Shown here in pieces: positions 25,955-34,533 of a stretch of 64,000 nucleotides of DNA. The DNA comes from an uncultured Mycobacteriaceae bacterium (GTDB lineage Bacteria; Actinomycetota; Actinomycetes; Mycobacteriales; Mycobacteriaceae). The DNA lies in contig CADEGF010000002.1 in assembly GCA_902826815.1 (NCBI GenBank), positions 1 through 64,000 of the forward strand, in the 5' to 3' direction. The notes beneath the pieces were generated by a model. It had not been told where the DNA came from. It worked only from the letters and a program-made list of their open reading frames with translations, and made no database searches. A program made the translations under genes and the position numbers. Numbering within the stretch: the stretch's first letter is position 1; the number at the start of each line of letters is the position of its first letter.

Positions 25955-26130
25955 ATCGACCCCCTGGCCCGCGATCGTATTGCACGGATCAAACTGCGGA
26001 CCGGCCTCTCACCCACGGAGAAGTCAGGGGTGTGAATGCAGCGACATCGGGTACAGCAGCGGGATGCGCGAATTGCGATACGACGCAACGGCGACCACCA
26101 GATGACCGTCGGGAACGGCGCCTTGTGACG

Positions 26131-27465
26131 ATGCCGAGCCTCGCCTCTCTCCGGGATGGCCTTCGCTCACAGCTGTGGCCGCTGCCGGTGGTGGGAGTCG
26201 TGGTGGCGGTGCTGGCCGGAGTGGCGCTGCCTGCGGCCGATGCTTGGCTGGACGCCGACTTGCCACCGCAGTTGACGACCCTGCTGTTCGGCGGTGACGC
26301 CGGTGCGGCGCGGACGGTGCTGGACGCCATCGCCAGCTCGCTCATCACGGTTACGTCGCTCACTTTCTCGCTGACCGTGGTGACTCTGCAGCTGGCCAGT
26401 AGCCAGTTCTCGCCACGCCTGCTGCGCACATTCACCAGCGATGTGTTCGTTCAGGCGACGCTCGCGATCTTCCTGTCGACCTTCACGTATGCGCTGACCG
26501 TCCTTCGAGCCGTGCGTAGCGGTGACGACGGGCAGACGCCGTTTGTGCCCCGGATATCGGTGACCGTCGCATTTGTCATGGGCATCGTCAGCGTGCTTGG
26601 ACTCGTATTGTTCCTCGCCCACCTCGCCCGCCAGATCCGCGTCGAGACCATGCTCCGCGACGTCCACGACGACGCCAGCGCCACCCTGGCAAGCGCGACC
26701 AGCCCCCTGGACGATGCGTTGCCATTGCCTGAACTTCCCTCTCCGCCAACGGATTCGCTCGCCATCACGTCGCCGTCGTCGGGCTTCTTGACGAGTATCG
26801 ACCAGGCCACCCTGCTCGCCGCCGCAATCGACGCCGATGCTTTCTTGATCATCGACTGCCATCCGGGCAGTTCCCTCGTGGAGGGCGTTCCGATCGGGGT
26901 GGCGTGGTCGGTCACCGGCCGACTCGACGACAACGCCTTTGACCGGCTGCAGAAAGCCGTTCGCGGGGCGATCAGGGTGGGCTATGAGCGCACCGCCGCC
27001 CAGGACGTCGGCTACGGGCTGCGCCAGCTGACCGATGTTGCCAATAAGGCGCTTTCGCCGGGAATCAATGACCCGACGACCGCCGTCCACGCGCTGGGAC
27101 ACATCTCGGCGATCCTGTGCCGACTGGCAGGCCGCGATCTGCGCGCAGTGACGCTTCGCGACGACGACGACCGAGTGCGGGTGGTGCTGACGCGGCCCAG
27201 TTTCGCTGAGGTGGTCGATATCGCCATCACCCAGCCGCGACGCTACGGCTCGTCGGACCCGCAGGTGATGAAGCGGTTGTTCCGGCTGCTGGAGGAACTG
27301 GCCTGGCACGTCGACGACCAAACGACCATTCGTGAACAGCTCCAACGTTTGCGGAGCACCGTCATCCGATCAGACTTCGACGACGTCGAATTCGCCGAGC
27401 TGGAAAGCGCCGCGGAGCGCGTCGAGCACGCCATCGAACACCACGTCGGGCAGAGCATTCCGTGA
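26131..27465 (+). CDS. DUF2254 integral membrane protein
   Basis: A 444-residue protein of family DUF2254. Membrane segments are visible at LPVVGVVVAVLAGVALP, SSLITVTSLTFSLTVVTLQ, ATLAIFLSTFTYALTVL and FVMGIVSVLGLVLFLAHL; the family hallmark QLASSQFSPRLLRTF follows the second, and the C-terminal soluble domain holds ALSPGINDPTTAVHALG. Function unknown. ATG 26131 is preferred over an N-terminal extension to 26032 that is hydrophilic and Cys-containing. Confidence 0.9.
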   Translation: MPSLASLRDGLRSQLWPLPVVGVVVAVLAGVALPAADAWLDADLPPQLTTLLFGGDAGAARTVLDAIASSLITVTSLTFSLTVVTLQLASSQFSPRLLRTFTSDVFVQATLAIFLSTFTYALTVLRAVRSGDDGQTPFVPRISVTVAFVMGIVSVLGLVLFLAHLARQIRVETMLRDVHDDASATLASATSPLDDALPLPELPSPPTDSLAITSPSSGFLTSIDQATLLAAAIDADAFLIIDCHPGSSLVEGVPIGVAWSVTGRLDDNAFDRLQKAVRGAIRVGYERTAAQDVGYGLRQLTDVANKALSPGINDPTTAVHALGHISAILCRLAGRDLRAVTLRDDDDRVRVVLTRPSFAEVVDIAITQPRRYGSSDPQVMKRLFRLLEELAWHVDDQTTIREQLQRLRSTVIRSDFDDVEFAELESAAERVEHAIEHHVGQSIP

Positions 27466-27785
27466 CCGGTTCGACGGGCACGGTGCTCCGTTACGGAATC
27501 CTCATCGGGGCAATGGCAATGGCCGGGCTGAATCTGGTGATCGCCGGAGCCTCGCGCACGAGGGTCCGCGGTCGCGCGGCTCGTGCCGAGCTCAAACCAG
27601 CGCAACAGAGTGCCGACCGTCCCGTAACGAACTGGCACGTAGGGCCTCATCCGCGGCGAAGGGTCAGCACGGTGATCTCACTCGGCGCGAATACCCGGAA
27701 CGGCGGGCCCCAGAATCCTGTTCCGCGACTGGTGTACAGCTGGGTCCGATCGCTGTGTCGAGTCAGACCGTGTACCACCGGTTGA
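27462..27785 (+). CDS. Doubtful small single-span membrane protein
   Basis: GTG 27462 overlaps the DUF2254 stop (GTGA). The first 60 codons encode one hydrophobic segment (LRYGILIGAMAMAGLNLVIAG) followed by a basic stretch. The 3' 139 bp are antisense to the metallophosphoesterase gene and look like its shadow. The coupling overlap is the only positive evidence. Confidence 0.25.
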   Translation: MTGSTGTVLRYGILIGAMAMAGLNLVIAGASRTRVRGRAARAELKPAQQSADRPVTNWHVGPHPRRRVSTVISLGANTRNGGPQNPVPRLVYSWVRSLCRVRPCTTG

Positions 27786-28837
27786 TCCAATCGGACCAGG
27801 AAGTTGAACGGCCAGATCTGGCCACCATGGGTGTGACCCGAGACTTGAAGGTCGACCCCGGCGCGCACCGCGTGTGTGACCTGCTTGGGTTGATGCGCAA
27901 GAAGAAGAACCGGAAGTGAGCGGTCGGTACCCCCCAGCGCCGCCTCCAGGTTCGCGCCGTGTCCGTCGACACCCGACGCCTTCGCCGTGGCGTCGTCCAC
28001 TCCGGCGACGACGAGCCGGTCACCGCCCTTCTCGACGATCAGGTGCCGGTTGTGCAGAGCGGTCCAGCCGATGCTCTCCATATAGTCCAGCCACCCCTGC
28101 GCCTCGCTGAAATACTCGTGGTTGCCGGTCACGTAGACGCGAGCCGACTTCGCATCCACCGACGCCAACGGACCCGCTTGCGCCTCCCGGACATCGACCG
28201 TGCCGTCCGCGATGTCACCGACGTGGCAGACGATATCGGCGCCGAGTGCGTTCACCCGCGTCACCACCGCCGCCGACCACCGTGCCCGATCAATCGGTCC
28301 GTAGTGCGTGTCCGTGATGATCGCGACGCGCAGACCGGCCAGCCCCCGCCCGAGTCGATCGATGGTGACGTCGACCTTCTTGACCCGCGGAACCCGCATC
28401 GCCTCGGCATATCCCCATATGAGGAGCACCGCCACCACGGCGATCACCGTCGCTGCGACCGCCCGTGAGCGCACGGGATCCTCGACGCCCGCGATGAGCA
28501 ACACGATTCGCACCACTTGACCCAGCACCGACCACACGAACAGCACCCAGGCGGCGCCGAGCAGTGAATCTCCTATAACCGCGGCCCAATCGCGATGCCG
28601 ACGGCCGTGACCCAACACCATCGAACACGGCAACGCGACAAAGGCCGCCGCGAAGAGCAGCGTGCCGGTGACGAAAACGGCCGAGGGCCATGCCGCACCC
28701 GACGCCAGCAGCGTCCACCACGGCACCCCGAACAGCAGCAGCATCACGGCGAACACAACCGCCATTCGCCGCCAGTGCCGACGGGACCGCTGCGGCGGGC
28801 CGGCGGATTCGACTACATCTGCCGGGGTTTCTGTCAT
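27647..28837 (-). CDS. Membrane metallophosphoesterase, paralogue of the 12025-13188 gene
   Basis: A 396-residue calcineurin-like phosphoesterase with four N-terminal hydrophobic segments (about 25-145) and the metal-site series DTHYGPID, GDIADG, GNHEYFSEAQ, LLAHQPKQVTHA and SGHTHGGQIWPF. The C-terminal half is collinear with the first copy (TSRGTGFWGPPFRV versus VTRGAGFWGPPVRV). ATG 28837. Function likely phosphoester hydrolysis at the inner-membrane face or outside it; substrate not known. Confidence 0.9.
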   Translation of the reverse strand: MTETPADVVESAGPPQRSRRHWRRMAVVFAVMLLLFGVPWWTLLASGAAWPSAVFVTGTLLFAAAFVALPCSMVLGHGRRHRDWAAVIGDSLLGAAWVLFVWSVLGQVVRIVLLIAGVEDPVRSRAVAATVIAVVAVLLIWGYAEAMRVPRVKKVDVTIDRLGRGLAGLRVAIITDTHYGPIDRARWSAAVVTRVNALGADIVCHVGDIADGTVDVREAQAGPLASVDAKSARVYVTGNHEYFSEAQGWLDYMESIGWTALHNRHLIVEKGGDRLVVAGVDDATAKASGVDGHGANLEAALGGTDRSLPVLLLAHQPKQVTHAVRAGVDLQVSGHTHGGQIWPFNFLVRLDQPVVHGLTRHSDRTQLYTSRGTGFWGPPFRVFAPSEITVLTLRRG

Positions 28838-29006
28838 CGGGCCTCGATCTGTTGCGACGTGGTTCTGCCGACGACGTTACCGATGCCTGTTCGGTCTGTG
28901 CCCCGCTGCTCAGCTCAGCTCAACTCATCCAGGACCGCGGCGAGGGTGACGAGCACCGAACGGCGCATGCCGCCCACACGTGGGCTGACGTAATGAGCGT
29001 CCGCGG

Positions 29007-30461
29007 TCAGCCCACGGTCCACAGCAACAGGCTGAGAACGAATGCGCTCAGGCCGAGCGTGGTCTCCATCACCGTCCAGGTCTTGAATGTCGTCTTGACG
29101 TCCATTTCGAAGAACCGACTGACCAGCCAGAAGCCCGAGTCGTTGACATGCGAGAGCACGGTCGCGCCTGCGGCGATGGCAATGACCAGCGCGGTGAGTT
29201 GCAGATTGCTGAGGTCGGCGTCGGCGACCGAGGCAGCAAGCAGGCCCGATGCCGTTGTCAACGCGACAGTGGCCGAGCCCTGCGCGACCCGAAGCACTGT
29301 GGCGATGAGGAATGCCTGCAGGATGAGCGAGAACCCGAGGTTCGACAGCGACCCGCTCAATGCATCGCCGATCCCGCTGAGCCGCAGCACTCCGCCGAAC
29401 ATGCCGCCTGCGCCGGTGATCAGGATGATCGCGCAGATCGGTCCGAGCGCCTTGTCGAGGATCGTGCTGACGTCGGCCATCGAGCCTTCACGCCGGCCCA
29501 GCACGACGACGGCGACGATGACTGTGATGAGCAGGGCGACGCTGGTGTTACCGATTAATTTGAGAAATTGCGCCCACGTGGCGTCCTCATCGATCACGCC
29601 TGCGGTCATGAGCGTGTTGACCACGGTGTTGCACGAGATCAAGACGAACGGCAGCAGCAGCACCGCGAGGACCGTCGCGAACGACGGAGCGGTGCGGGCC
29701 TTCGTCTCGACGACTTGACCGCCGTCTGCGCCACCCGTGGCATCGGGGTGGTCGTCAGCGGGCGTGTCGACGGCGTCACGGCCGCCGTTCATCTCACCGA
29801 ACAACGCTCGGGGGACGTCGACCTGGACGCGGCGCCCGATCACCAGGGAGACGAGGTAGGACCCGACGAACCACGACAGGAAGGCAACGGGCACACCGAC
29901 GAGCAGGGTCAGACCGATGCTCGCACCAAGCAATTCGGCGGCCGCGACCGGACCGGGGTGGGGCGGCACCAACGCATGCATGGCGGCGAAGGCACCGGCG
30001 GCGGGCAGCGCATACAGGAGCAGCGATCCGCCGAATCGTCGCGCGACCGTCATGATGATCGGCAGGAAGACAACCAGTCCGGCGTCGAAGAATATGGGGA
30101 AGCCGAACAGCAACGCCGCGATACCCAGGGCCAGCGGTGCCCGCTTCTCACCGAACCGACCGATGAGAGTGTCGGCAAGGACCTGCGCGCCACCGGTGAC
30201 CTCCAGGAGTCGGCCGATCATCACGCCGAAACCGACGAGCAGGGCAACCGAACCGAGGGTGTTGGAAAAGCCGAACGACAGGGCGTCGGGTATGTCGCCG
30301 ACCGGGATGCCTGCGGCCAGCGCCGTCAGCAAGCTCACGAGCACTAGTGCGACGAAGGCATGCAGTTTCACCTTCATGATCAGGAAGAGCAGGATCGCGA
30401 CTGCGGCCGCGGCGATCAGCAGCAGGGTGGCGGCCCCATATGCCGGCTCAATTGCTTCCAC
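29007..30461 (-). CDS. gntP: Gluconate:H+ symporter, GntP family
   Basis: A 484-residue permease with about 12 membrane segments. Family landmarks: LVGFGVMIGRLLEVTGGAQVLAD, FPIFFDAGLVVFLPI, LVPPHPGPVAAAELL and the C-terminal ALVIAIAAGATVLSHVNDSG. It imports gluconate with protons. It follows the gluconokinase gene by 84 bp on the same strand, with the GntR regulator divergent, giving a complete gluconate uptake and phosphorylation unit. Confidence 0.92.
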   Translation of the reverse strand: MEAIEPAYGAATLLLIAAAAVAILLFLIMKVKLHAFVALVLVSLLTALAAGIPVGDIPDALSFGFSNTLGSVALLVGFGVMIGRLLEVTGGAQVLADTLIGRFGEKRAPLALGIAALLFGFPIFFDAGLVVFLPIIMTVARRFGGSLLLYALPAAGAFAAMHALVPPHPGPVAAAELLGASIGLTLLVGVPVAFLSWFVGSYLVSLVIGRRVQVDVPRALFGEMNGGRDAVDTPADDHPDATGGADGGQVVETKARTAPSFATVLAVLLLPFVLISCNTVVNTLMTAGVIDEDATWAQFLKLIGNTSVALLITVIVAVVVLGRREGSMADVSTILDKALGPICAIILITGAGGMFGGVLRLSGIGDALSGSLSNLGFSLILQAFLIATVLRVAQGSATVALTTASGLLAASVADADLSNLQLTALVIAIAAGATVLSHVNDSGFWLVSRFFEMDVKTTFKTWTVMETTLGLSAFVLSLLLWTVG

Positions 30462-30545
30462 GATGCCTCCGAACTGTCAGTGCCCGGTCCATGCCGGACG
30501 CCATGCGATTTTCAGTATTCGTTTGGTCCGCTCCACCTCGGCAGG

Positions 30546-31061
30546 TCATCGGCTCTCCTGTCCGGTGGCAGACGGGTCGGTCGAAGCGACGTAGCTTTCG
30601 ACGATGGAATCGATGTCCTGGTCGACATCGATGGTGGTCCCATGCTCGTCGGATTCGAGCGGTTCGAGGGTGTCGAACTGCGAGGCCAGCAGCGCTGCCG
30701 GCATGAAATGTCCTGGCCTGCTGGCCTGTCGCCGTCCGATGACCTCCGGCGAACCGGCCAGATGCAGGAACTCGACGTCTGCGCAGTGCCCACGCAGTTG
30801 GTCGCGGTACTTGCGTTTGAGAGCCGAACAACTCATCACGCCGCCGCCCTGTCGAGCTGCGAGCCATGCGCCGATGGCGTCCAACCAGGGGTAGCGGTCG
30901 TCGTCGTTCAGCGGCTCACCGGCGGTCATCTTGTCGATGTTGGCCGGTGGATGAAAATCGTCCGCGTCCGCGAACGGGACACGTAGACGTTGAGCGAGCG
31001 CGGCTCCGACGGTCGACTTGCCCGAACCGGAAACACCCATGACCACAATGGGTGACGGCAT
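30546..31061 (-). CDS. gntK: Gluconokinase
   Basis: A 171-residue P-loop kinase that converts gluconate to 6-phosphogluconate for the pentose phosphate pathway. Walker A GVSGSGKST (about 9-17), DADDFHPPANIDKM, the substrate-site block PLNDDDRYPWLDAI, SCSALKRKYRDQLR and ASRPGHFMP, all standard for GntK. Length normal. ATG 31061 has GGAG just upstream; extension to 31094 is not needed. Confidence 0.93.
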   Translation of the reverse strand: MPSPIVVMGVSGSGKSTVGAALAQRLRVPFADADDFHPPANIDKMTAGEPLNDDDRYPWLDAIGAWLAARQGGGVMSCSALKRKYRDQLRGHCADVEFLHLAGSPEVIGRRQASRPGHFMPAALLASQFDTLEPLESDEHGTTIDVDQDIDSIVESYVASTDPSATGQESR

Positions 31062-31111
31062 GTACTCCACCTCACTTGTTGTGCTTGACGTCACATAGCG
31101 TCCCTCAATAG

Positions 31112-31169
31112 GTATACTTTTTCAAGGACACCAGGCGAAGATATGTCTTTAGCTAACCGATTAGAGCTA
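31112..31169. promoter_or_regulatory. Candidate GntR operators and promoters in the gntK-gntR intergenic region
   Basis: Two symmetric elements lie in the 123-bp divergent gap: a GTATAC core (31112-31117, also a TATACT -10 for gntR) and TAGCT-N10-AGCTA (31150-31154 and 31165-31169) just before the gntR start. FadR-type GntR regulators bind GT-x-AC palindromes, so the first is the likelier operator. Confidence 0.45.
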
Positions 31170-31184
31170 TGACAGGATGTGCCC

Positions 31185-31907
31185 TTGCCGGATCAGCCAA
31201 ACATCGGCGCTTTGCACGGCAGTTTGCTCGCTGCTCTCGGAGCGGCGATCGTTTCCGGGGAATACCAGCCCGGCCAGGTGCTGACGCTCGACGGGGTGGG
31301 CGCCGAGCATGGCCTGTCCCGCAGCGTCGCCCGTGAGGTGGTCCGCGTGCTGGAATCGATGGGCATGGTCGAATCACGGCGTCGAGTCGGCATCACGATC
31401 CTGCCCGCGGACAACTGGAACGTCTTCGATCCCAGGGTGATCCGCTGGCGTCTCGAGTCCGGCGATCGCGCGGCCCAACTGGCTTCACTGTCTGAACTGC
31501 GGCGCGGGTTCGAGCCCGCCGCGGCGGCATTGGCAGCCCGGCGGGCCAACGCGCACCAATGCCGGATCATGGCGGCCGCGGTTTCCGACATGGTGATCCA
31601 CGGACGGGCGGGCGACCTTGCGGCGTACCTGACGGCGGACAAGGTCTTCCACCAAATTCTGCTCGACGCCAGCGGCAACGAGATGTTTCGGGCCTTGAAC
31701 GCCATCGTCGCCGAGGTGCTCACTGGTCGGACGTATCACGGCATGATGCCCGCGACACCGAATCCCGACGCCATCGCGTTTCACGACGAAGTCGCGCGGG
31801 CGATCAGGACTGGCGACGAGGCCGCCGCCGAACGCGCCATGCTCGCGATCATCGACGAAGCGGCGGCGGCGATGGCGGAGCAGCCCTCATCGTCTGGTCC
31901 CGCGTAA
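31185..31907 (+). CDS. gntR: GntR family regulator (FadR subfamily), probable gluconate repressor
   Basis: A 240-residue regulator: N-terminal winged helix (LTLDGVGAEHGLSRSVAREV, ESMGMVESRRRVGI), then an all-helical FCD ligand domain (LRRGFEPAAAALAARRAN, DKVFHQILLDASGNEMF, FHDEVARAI). It is divergent from gntK-gntP, so it most likely represses them until gluconate or 6-phosphogluconate binds. TTG 31185 is favoured by AGGA at 31174-31177; GTG 31179 is in the same frame. Confidence 0.9.
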   Translation: MPDQPNIGALHGSLLAALGAAIVSGEYQPGQVLTLDGVGAEHGLSRSVAREVVRVLESMGMVESRRRVGITILPADNWNVFDPRVIRWRLESGDRAAQLASLSELRRGFEPAAAALAARRANAHQCRIMAAAVSDMVIHGRAGDLAAYLTADKVFHQILLDASGNEMFRALNAIVAEVLTGRTYHGMMPATPNPDAIAFHDEVARAIRTGDEAAAERAMLAIIDEAAAAMAEQPSSSGPA

Positions 31908-32066
31908 CGCGGGTGCGTAGGGGCGAATCGGTAAGACAACCACGTCTTTGCGTTCGGGTGGATGCGACTGCCGCCGCAGCGAGCAGACCAGATGTCGCTT
32001 CGCCACGCGTGAGGCCCGCGGCCTTCGATCGTTGATCCGTGCGATGACGAAAAACATCGAAGTGCT

Positions 32067-32076
32067 ATGTATACAT
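32067..32076. promoter_or_regulatory. Perfect 10-bp palindrome upstream of the MFS gene
   Basis: ATGTATACAT lies 40 bp before the MFS start, in an AT-rich patch (32064-32084) unlike its surroundings. It shares the GTATAC core with the gntK-gntR region, so it may be a second GntR-type site or simply an AT-rich promoter element. Confidence 0.4.
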
Positions 32077-32116
32077 GTATGCATCCTGCGACCGCGAGCC
32101 GGATTGCGGCTGCCGG

Positions 32117-33373
32117 ATGACCGCGGAAGCCACTGCCCCACCCCGGCCCCGCGGCGCGCTGGGGCTGATGTTCGACCCGGTGTTCGGGGCGCTGTTCTGG
32201 GGCAAGATGTTCGCGGTCGTCGCCGTGTGGACGCACGGCATCGTCGCCGCGATCGTGATGTACGACGCGACAGGGTCGGCGCTGATGGTCGGCCTGGTCG
32301 GCGTCGTGCAGTTCGGGCCTCAGCTGATCCTGACCCCGACGAGCGGGAAATGGGCCGACGGCGGCAATCCCGCGCGGCAGATCCTGGTGGGCAGGGTGCT
32401 GTGCGTCGCGGGTTCCGGTCTGGTGGCGGTGTGGCTGTTCGGTGACCCGGGGTTGGCGGGCATGTCCGCCGCGGTGCCGGTGCTCGCCGGCTCGTTGCTT
32501 GTCGGATTCGGCTTCGTCGTCGGCGGCCCCGCGATGCAGTCGATCGTCCCGAATCTCATTCGCGACGGCGAGCTTTCGACCGCGATGGCGCTCAACAGCA
32601 TGCCGATGACGATCGGCCGCATCGTCGGACCCGCATCCGGCGCATATCTGGCGGCACACCTCGGCCCGGCCGCCGGCTTCGCCGTCAGCGCAGGTCTGCA
32701 TCTGGTGTTCGCAATCTTCCTCTTTGCAGTGCGCTTCCCGTCACCGCCGGAGCGTCGCGCTGGCACCGACTACCGCGTGCGCACCGCCGTGAAGTACGTG
32801 TGGCAGGACCGCCCGCTGCTTCTGGCGCTCCTCGCAGTGACGACGGTCGGCATCGCGTCGGACCCGTCGATCACGCTGACGCCCTCGCTTGCCGACGAGT
32901 TGGGCGGTGGCGCAGGGCTGGTCGGCACGTTGTCGGCGTCGTTCGGTATCGGCGCGGCGGTGGGGATGGTGGTGCTGGCGTTGATGCGGGGCCGACTGGC
33001 GTCTTACCGGGTCTCGTCGATCGGGTTGGCAGGCCTGGCCGCAGGCAGCACCGTACTTGCGTTCGGCTCTGTGGCTGCGGTGGCGATAGCCGGGTTCGCA
33101 TTGGCCGGCCTTGGTTTCGGCTGGGCCATGACGGGGCTTGCGACAGTGGTGCAGGAACGCGCGCCGGAGATACTGCGAGGCCGGATCATGGCGCTGTGGC
33201 TGGTCGGATTCGTCGGATCGAGGCCGATCGCGGCGGCGCTCCTCGGAGGCACAGCCGATGCGGTCAGCGTGCAGGCGGCGTTCGCGGTGGCCGCGGCGCT
33301 GTGCGTCGTCGTGGCGCTGACGTGCCGCCCGTCGCGATTGACGGGACCGCTGCCGATCCATGGCCTGGGTTAG
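32117..33373 (+). CDS. MFS transporter (MFS_3/enterobactin exporter-like)
   Basis: A 418-residue major facilitator with about 12 membrane segments. Seen: GLMFDPVFGALFWGKMFAVV, the loop motif PTSGKWADGGNPARQILVG (motif A type), VPNLIRDGELSTAMALNSM (typical of this export subfamily) and VQERAPEILRGRIMALWLVG in the second half. Likely a drug or metabolite effluxer; substrate unknown. ATG 32117 is preferred to the upstream ATG 32075, whose extra 14 residues lie across the palindrome region. Confidence 0.88.
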   Translation: MTAEATAPPRPRGALGLMFDPVFGALFWGKMFAVVAVWTHGIVAAIVMYDATGSALMVGLVGVVQFGPQLILTPTSGKWADGGNPARQILVGRVLCVAGSGLVAVWLFGDPGLAGMSAAVPVLAGSLLVGFGFVVGGPAMQSIVPNLIRDGELSTAMALNSMPMTIGRIVGPASGAYLAAHLGPAAGFAVSAGLHLVFAIFLFAVRFPSPPERRAGTDYRVRTAVKYVWQDRPLLLALLAVTTVGIASDPSITLTPSLADELGGGAGLVGTLSASFGIGAAVGMVVLALMRGRLASYRVSSIGLAGLAAGSTVLAFGSVAAVAIAGFALAGLGFGWAMTGLATVVQERAPEILRGRIMALWLVGFVGSRPIAAALLGGTADAVSVQAAFAVAAALCVVVALTCRPSRLTGPLPIHGLG

Positions 33374-33424
33374 TGTGCTTTGTCGGCCTCAGCGACCAAG
33401 CCGACGGAAGAGTTGAGCAGATTC

Positions 33425-34456
33425 ATGACCGCAGCAGCAGACGCCTCACCCCTCGAGGCGCGCGTCGGCCACTGGTACCAGATGGACGGTACCTACCTGG
33501 TCGGCCGCGAGAAGCTACGCGAATATGCCAGGGCAGTGCAGGACTACCACCCCGCGCACTGGGATGTGGCCGCCGCCGCTGAGCTCGGATACTCCGACCT
33601 GGTGGCGCCGCTGACGTTCACGTCGACGCCGGGCATGACCTGCAATCGCCGCATGTTCGAACAGGTGGTCGTCGGCTACGACACCTACATGCAGACCGAG
33701 GAGGTGTTCGAGCAACACCGCCCGATCGTGGCAGGCGACGAACTACACATCGACGTCGAACTGACATCGGTCCGCAAGATCGCGGGCCGCGATCTGATCA
33801 CCGTCACCAACACCTTCACCGACGCGGCAGGCGAACGGGTGCACACCCTGCACACCACCGTGGTCGGCGTCACCGCCGACGACATCAACCCCGCGACCAT
33901 GACGGCCGTGCACAGCGCGATGATGCACGACTTCGACATCCTCGCCATCGGCGAACCCGGTGCCGCGTTCGAGAAGACGGTGCGGCCCGATGGCGACATC
34001 CGGATCTCCGAGGGCGGCTTGACCCGCACGCCGGGAACGCCGTCCTTCGACGACGTGAAGGTCGGCGACGAGCTGCCGATACGCCACGCCCGCCTGTCCC
34101 GCGGCGACCTGGTGAACTATTCCGGCGTGGCCGGCGACGCCAACCCGATTCACTGGGACGAGGACATCGCCAAGCTGGCCGGGCTGCCCGATGTGATCGC
34201 CCACGGAATGCTCACCATGGGGCTGGGCGCCGGCTTCGCTTCGGCATGGTCGGGCGACCCGGGCGCGGTCACCCGATACGCGGTGCGCCTGTCTGCACCC
34301 GCGATCGTGTCGGCCGCCGAAGGAGCGGACATCGAATTCAGCGGTCGGGTCAAGTCGCTGGACCCGCAGACCCGCTCCGGCGTCGTCATCGTCGCCGCGA
34401 AATCAGACGGCAAGAAGATCTTCGGCCTGGCGACGATGAACATTCAGTTCCGCTGA
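33425..34456 (+). CDS. Fused (3R)-hydroxyacyl-thioester dehydratase (HadA/HadB-like, double hot-dog)
   Basis: A 343-residue protein with two hot-dog domains: an N-terminal FAS1-DH/HadA-like half (VGHWYQMDGTYLVGREKLRE, HWDVAAAAELGYSDLVAPLTF) and a C-terminal MaoC/HadB-like half with the catalytic Asp-His pair in VAGDANPIHWDEDIAK followed by GLPDVIAHGMLTMGL. Such enzymes dehydrate 3-hydroxyacyl thioesters in fatty-acid synthesis or degradation. In mycobacterial FAS-II the two halves are separate proteins, so this fused form is a different branch. ATG 33425 begins the domain. Confidence 0.9.
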   Translation: MTAAADASPLEARVGHWYQMDGTYLVGREKLREYARAVQDYHPAHWDVAAAAELGYSDLVAPLTFTSTPGMTCNRRMFEQVVVGYDTYMQTEEVFEQHRPIVAGDELHIDVELTSVRKIAGRDLITVTNTFTDAAGERVHTLHTTVVGVTADDINPATMTAVHSAMMHDFDILAIGEPGAAFEKTVRPDGDIRISEGGLTRTPGTPSFDDVKVGDELPIRHARLSRGDLVNYSGVAGDANPIHWDEDIAKLAGLPDVIAHGMLTMGLGAGFASAWSGDPGAVTRYAVRLSAPAIVSAAEGADIEFSGRVKSLDPQTRSGVVIVAAKSDGKKIFGLATMNIQFR

Positions 34457-34533
34457 CCTGACCGTTCGTCTAACTGCGTCGTTGTCAATCAGTTTCATCA
34501 CCGGCCCCTCCCGACATCGGTAACGTCGACGCC

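Noticed and set aside
27462-27785. Small membrane protein after DUF2254 as a confident gene.
   Set aside because: Kept only as a low-confidence entry because nearly half of it is antisense to the metallophosphoesterase gene.
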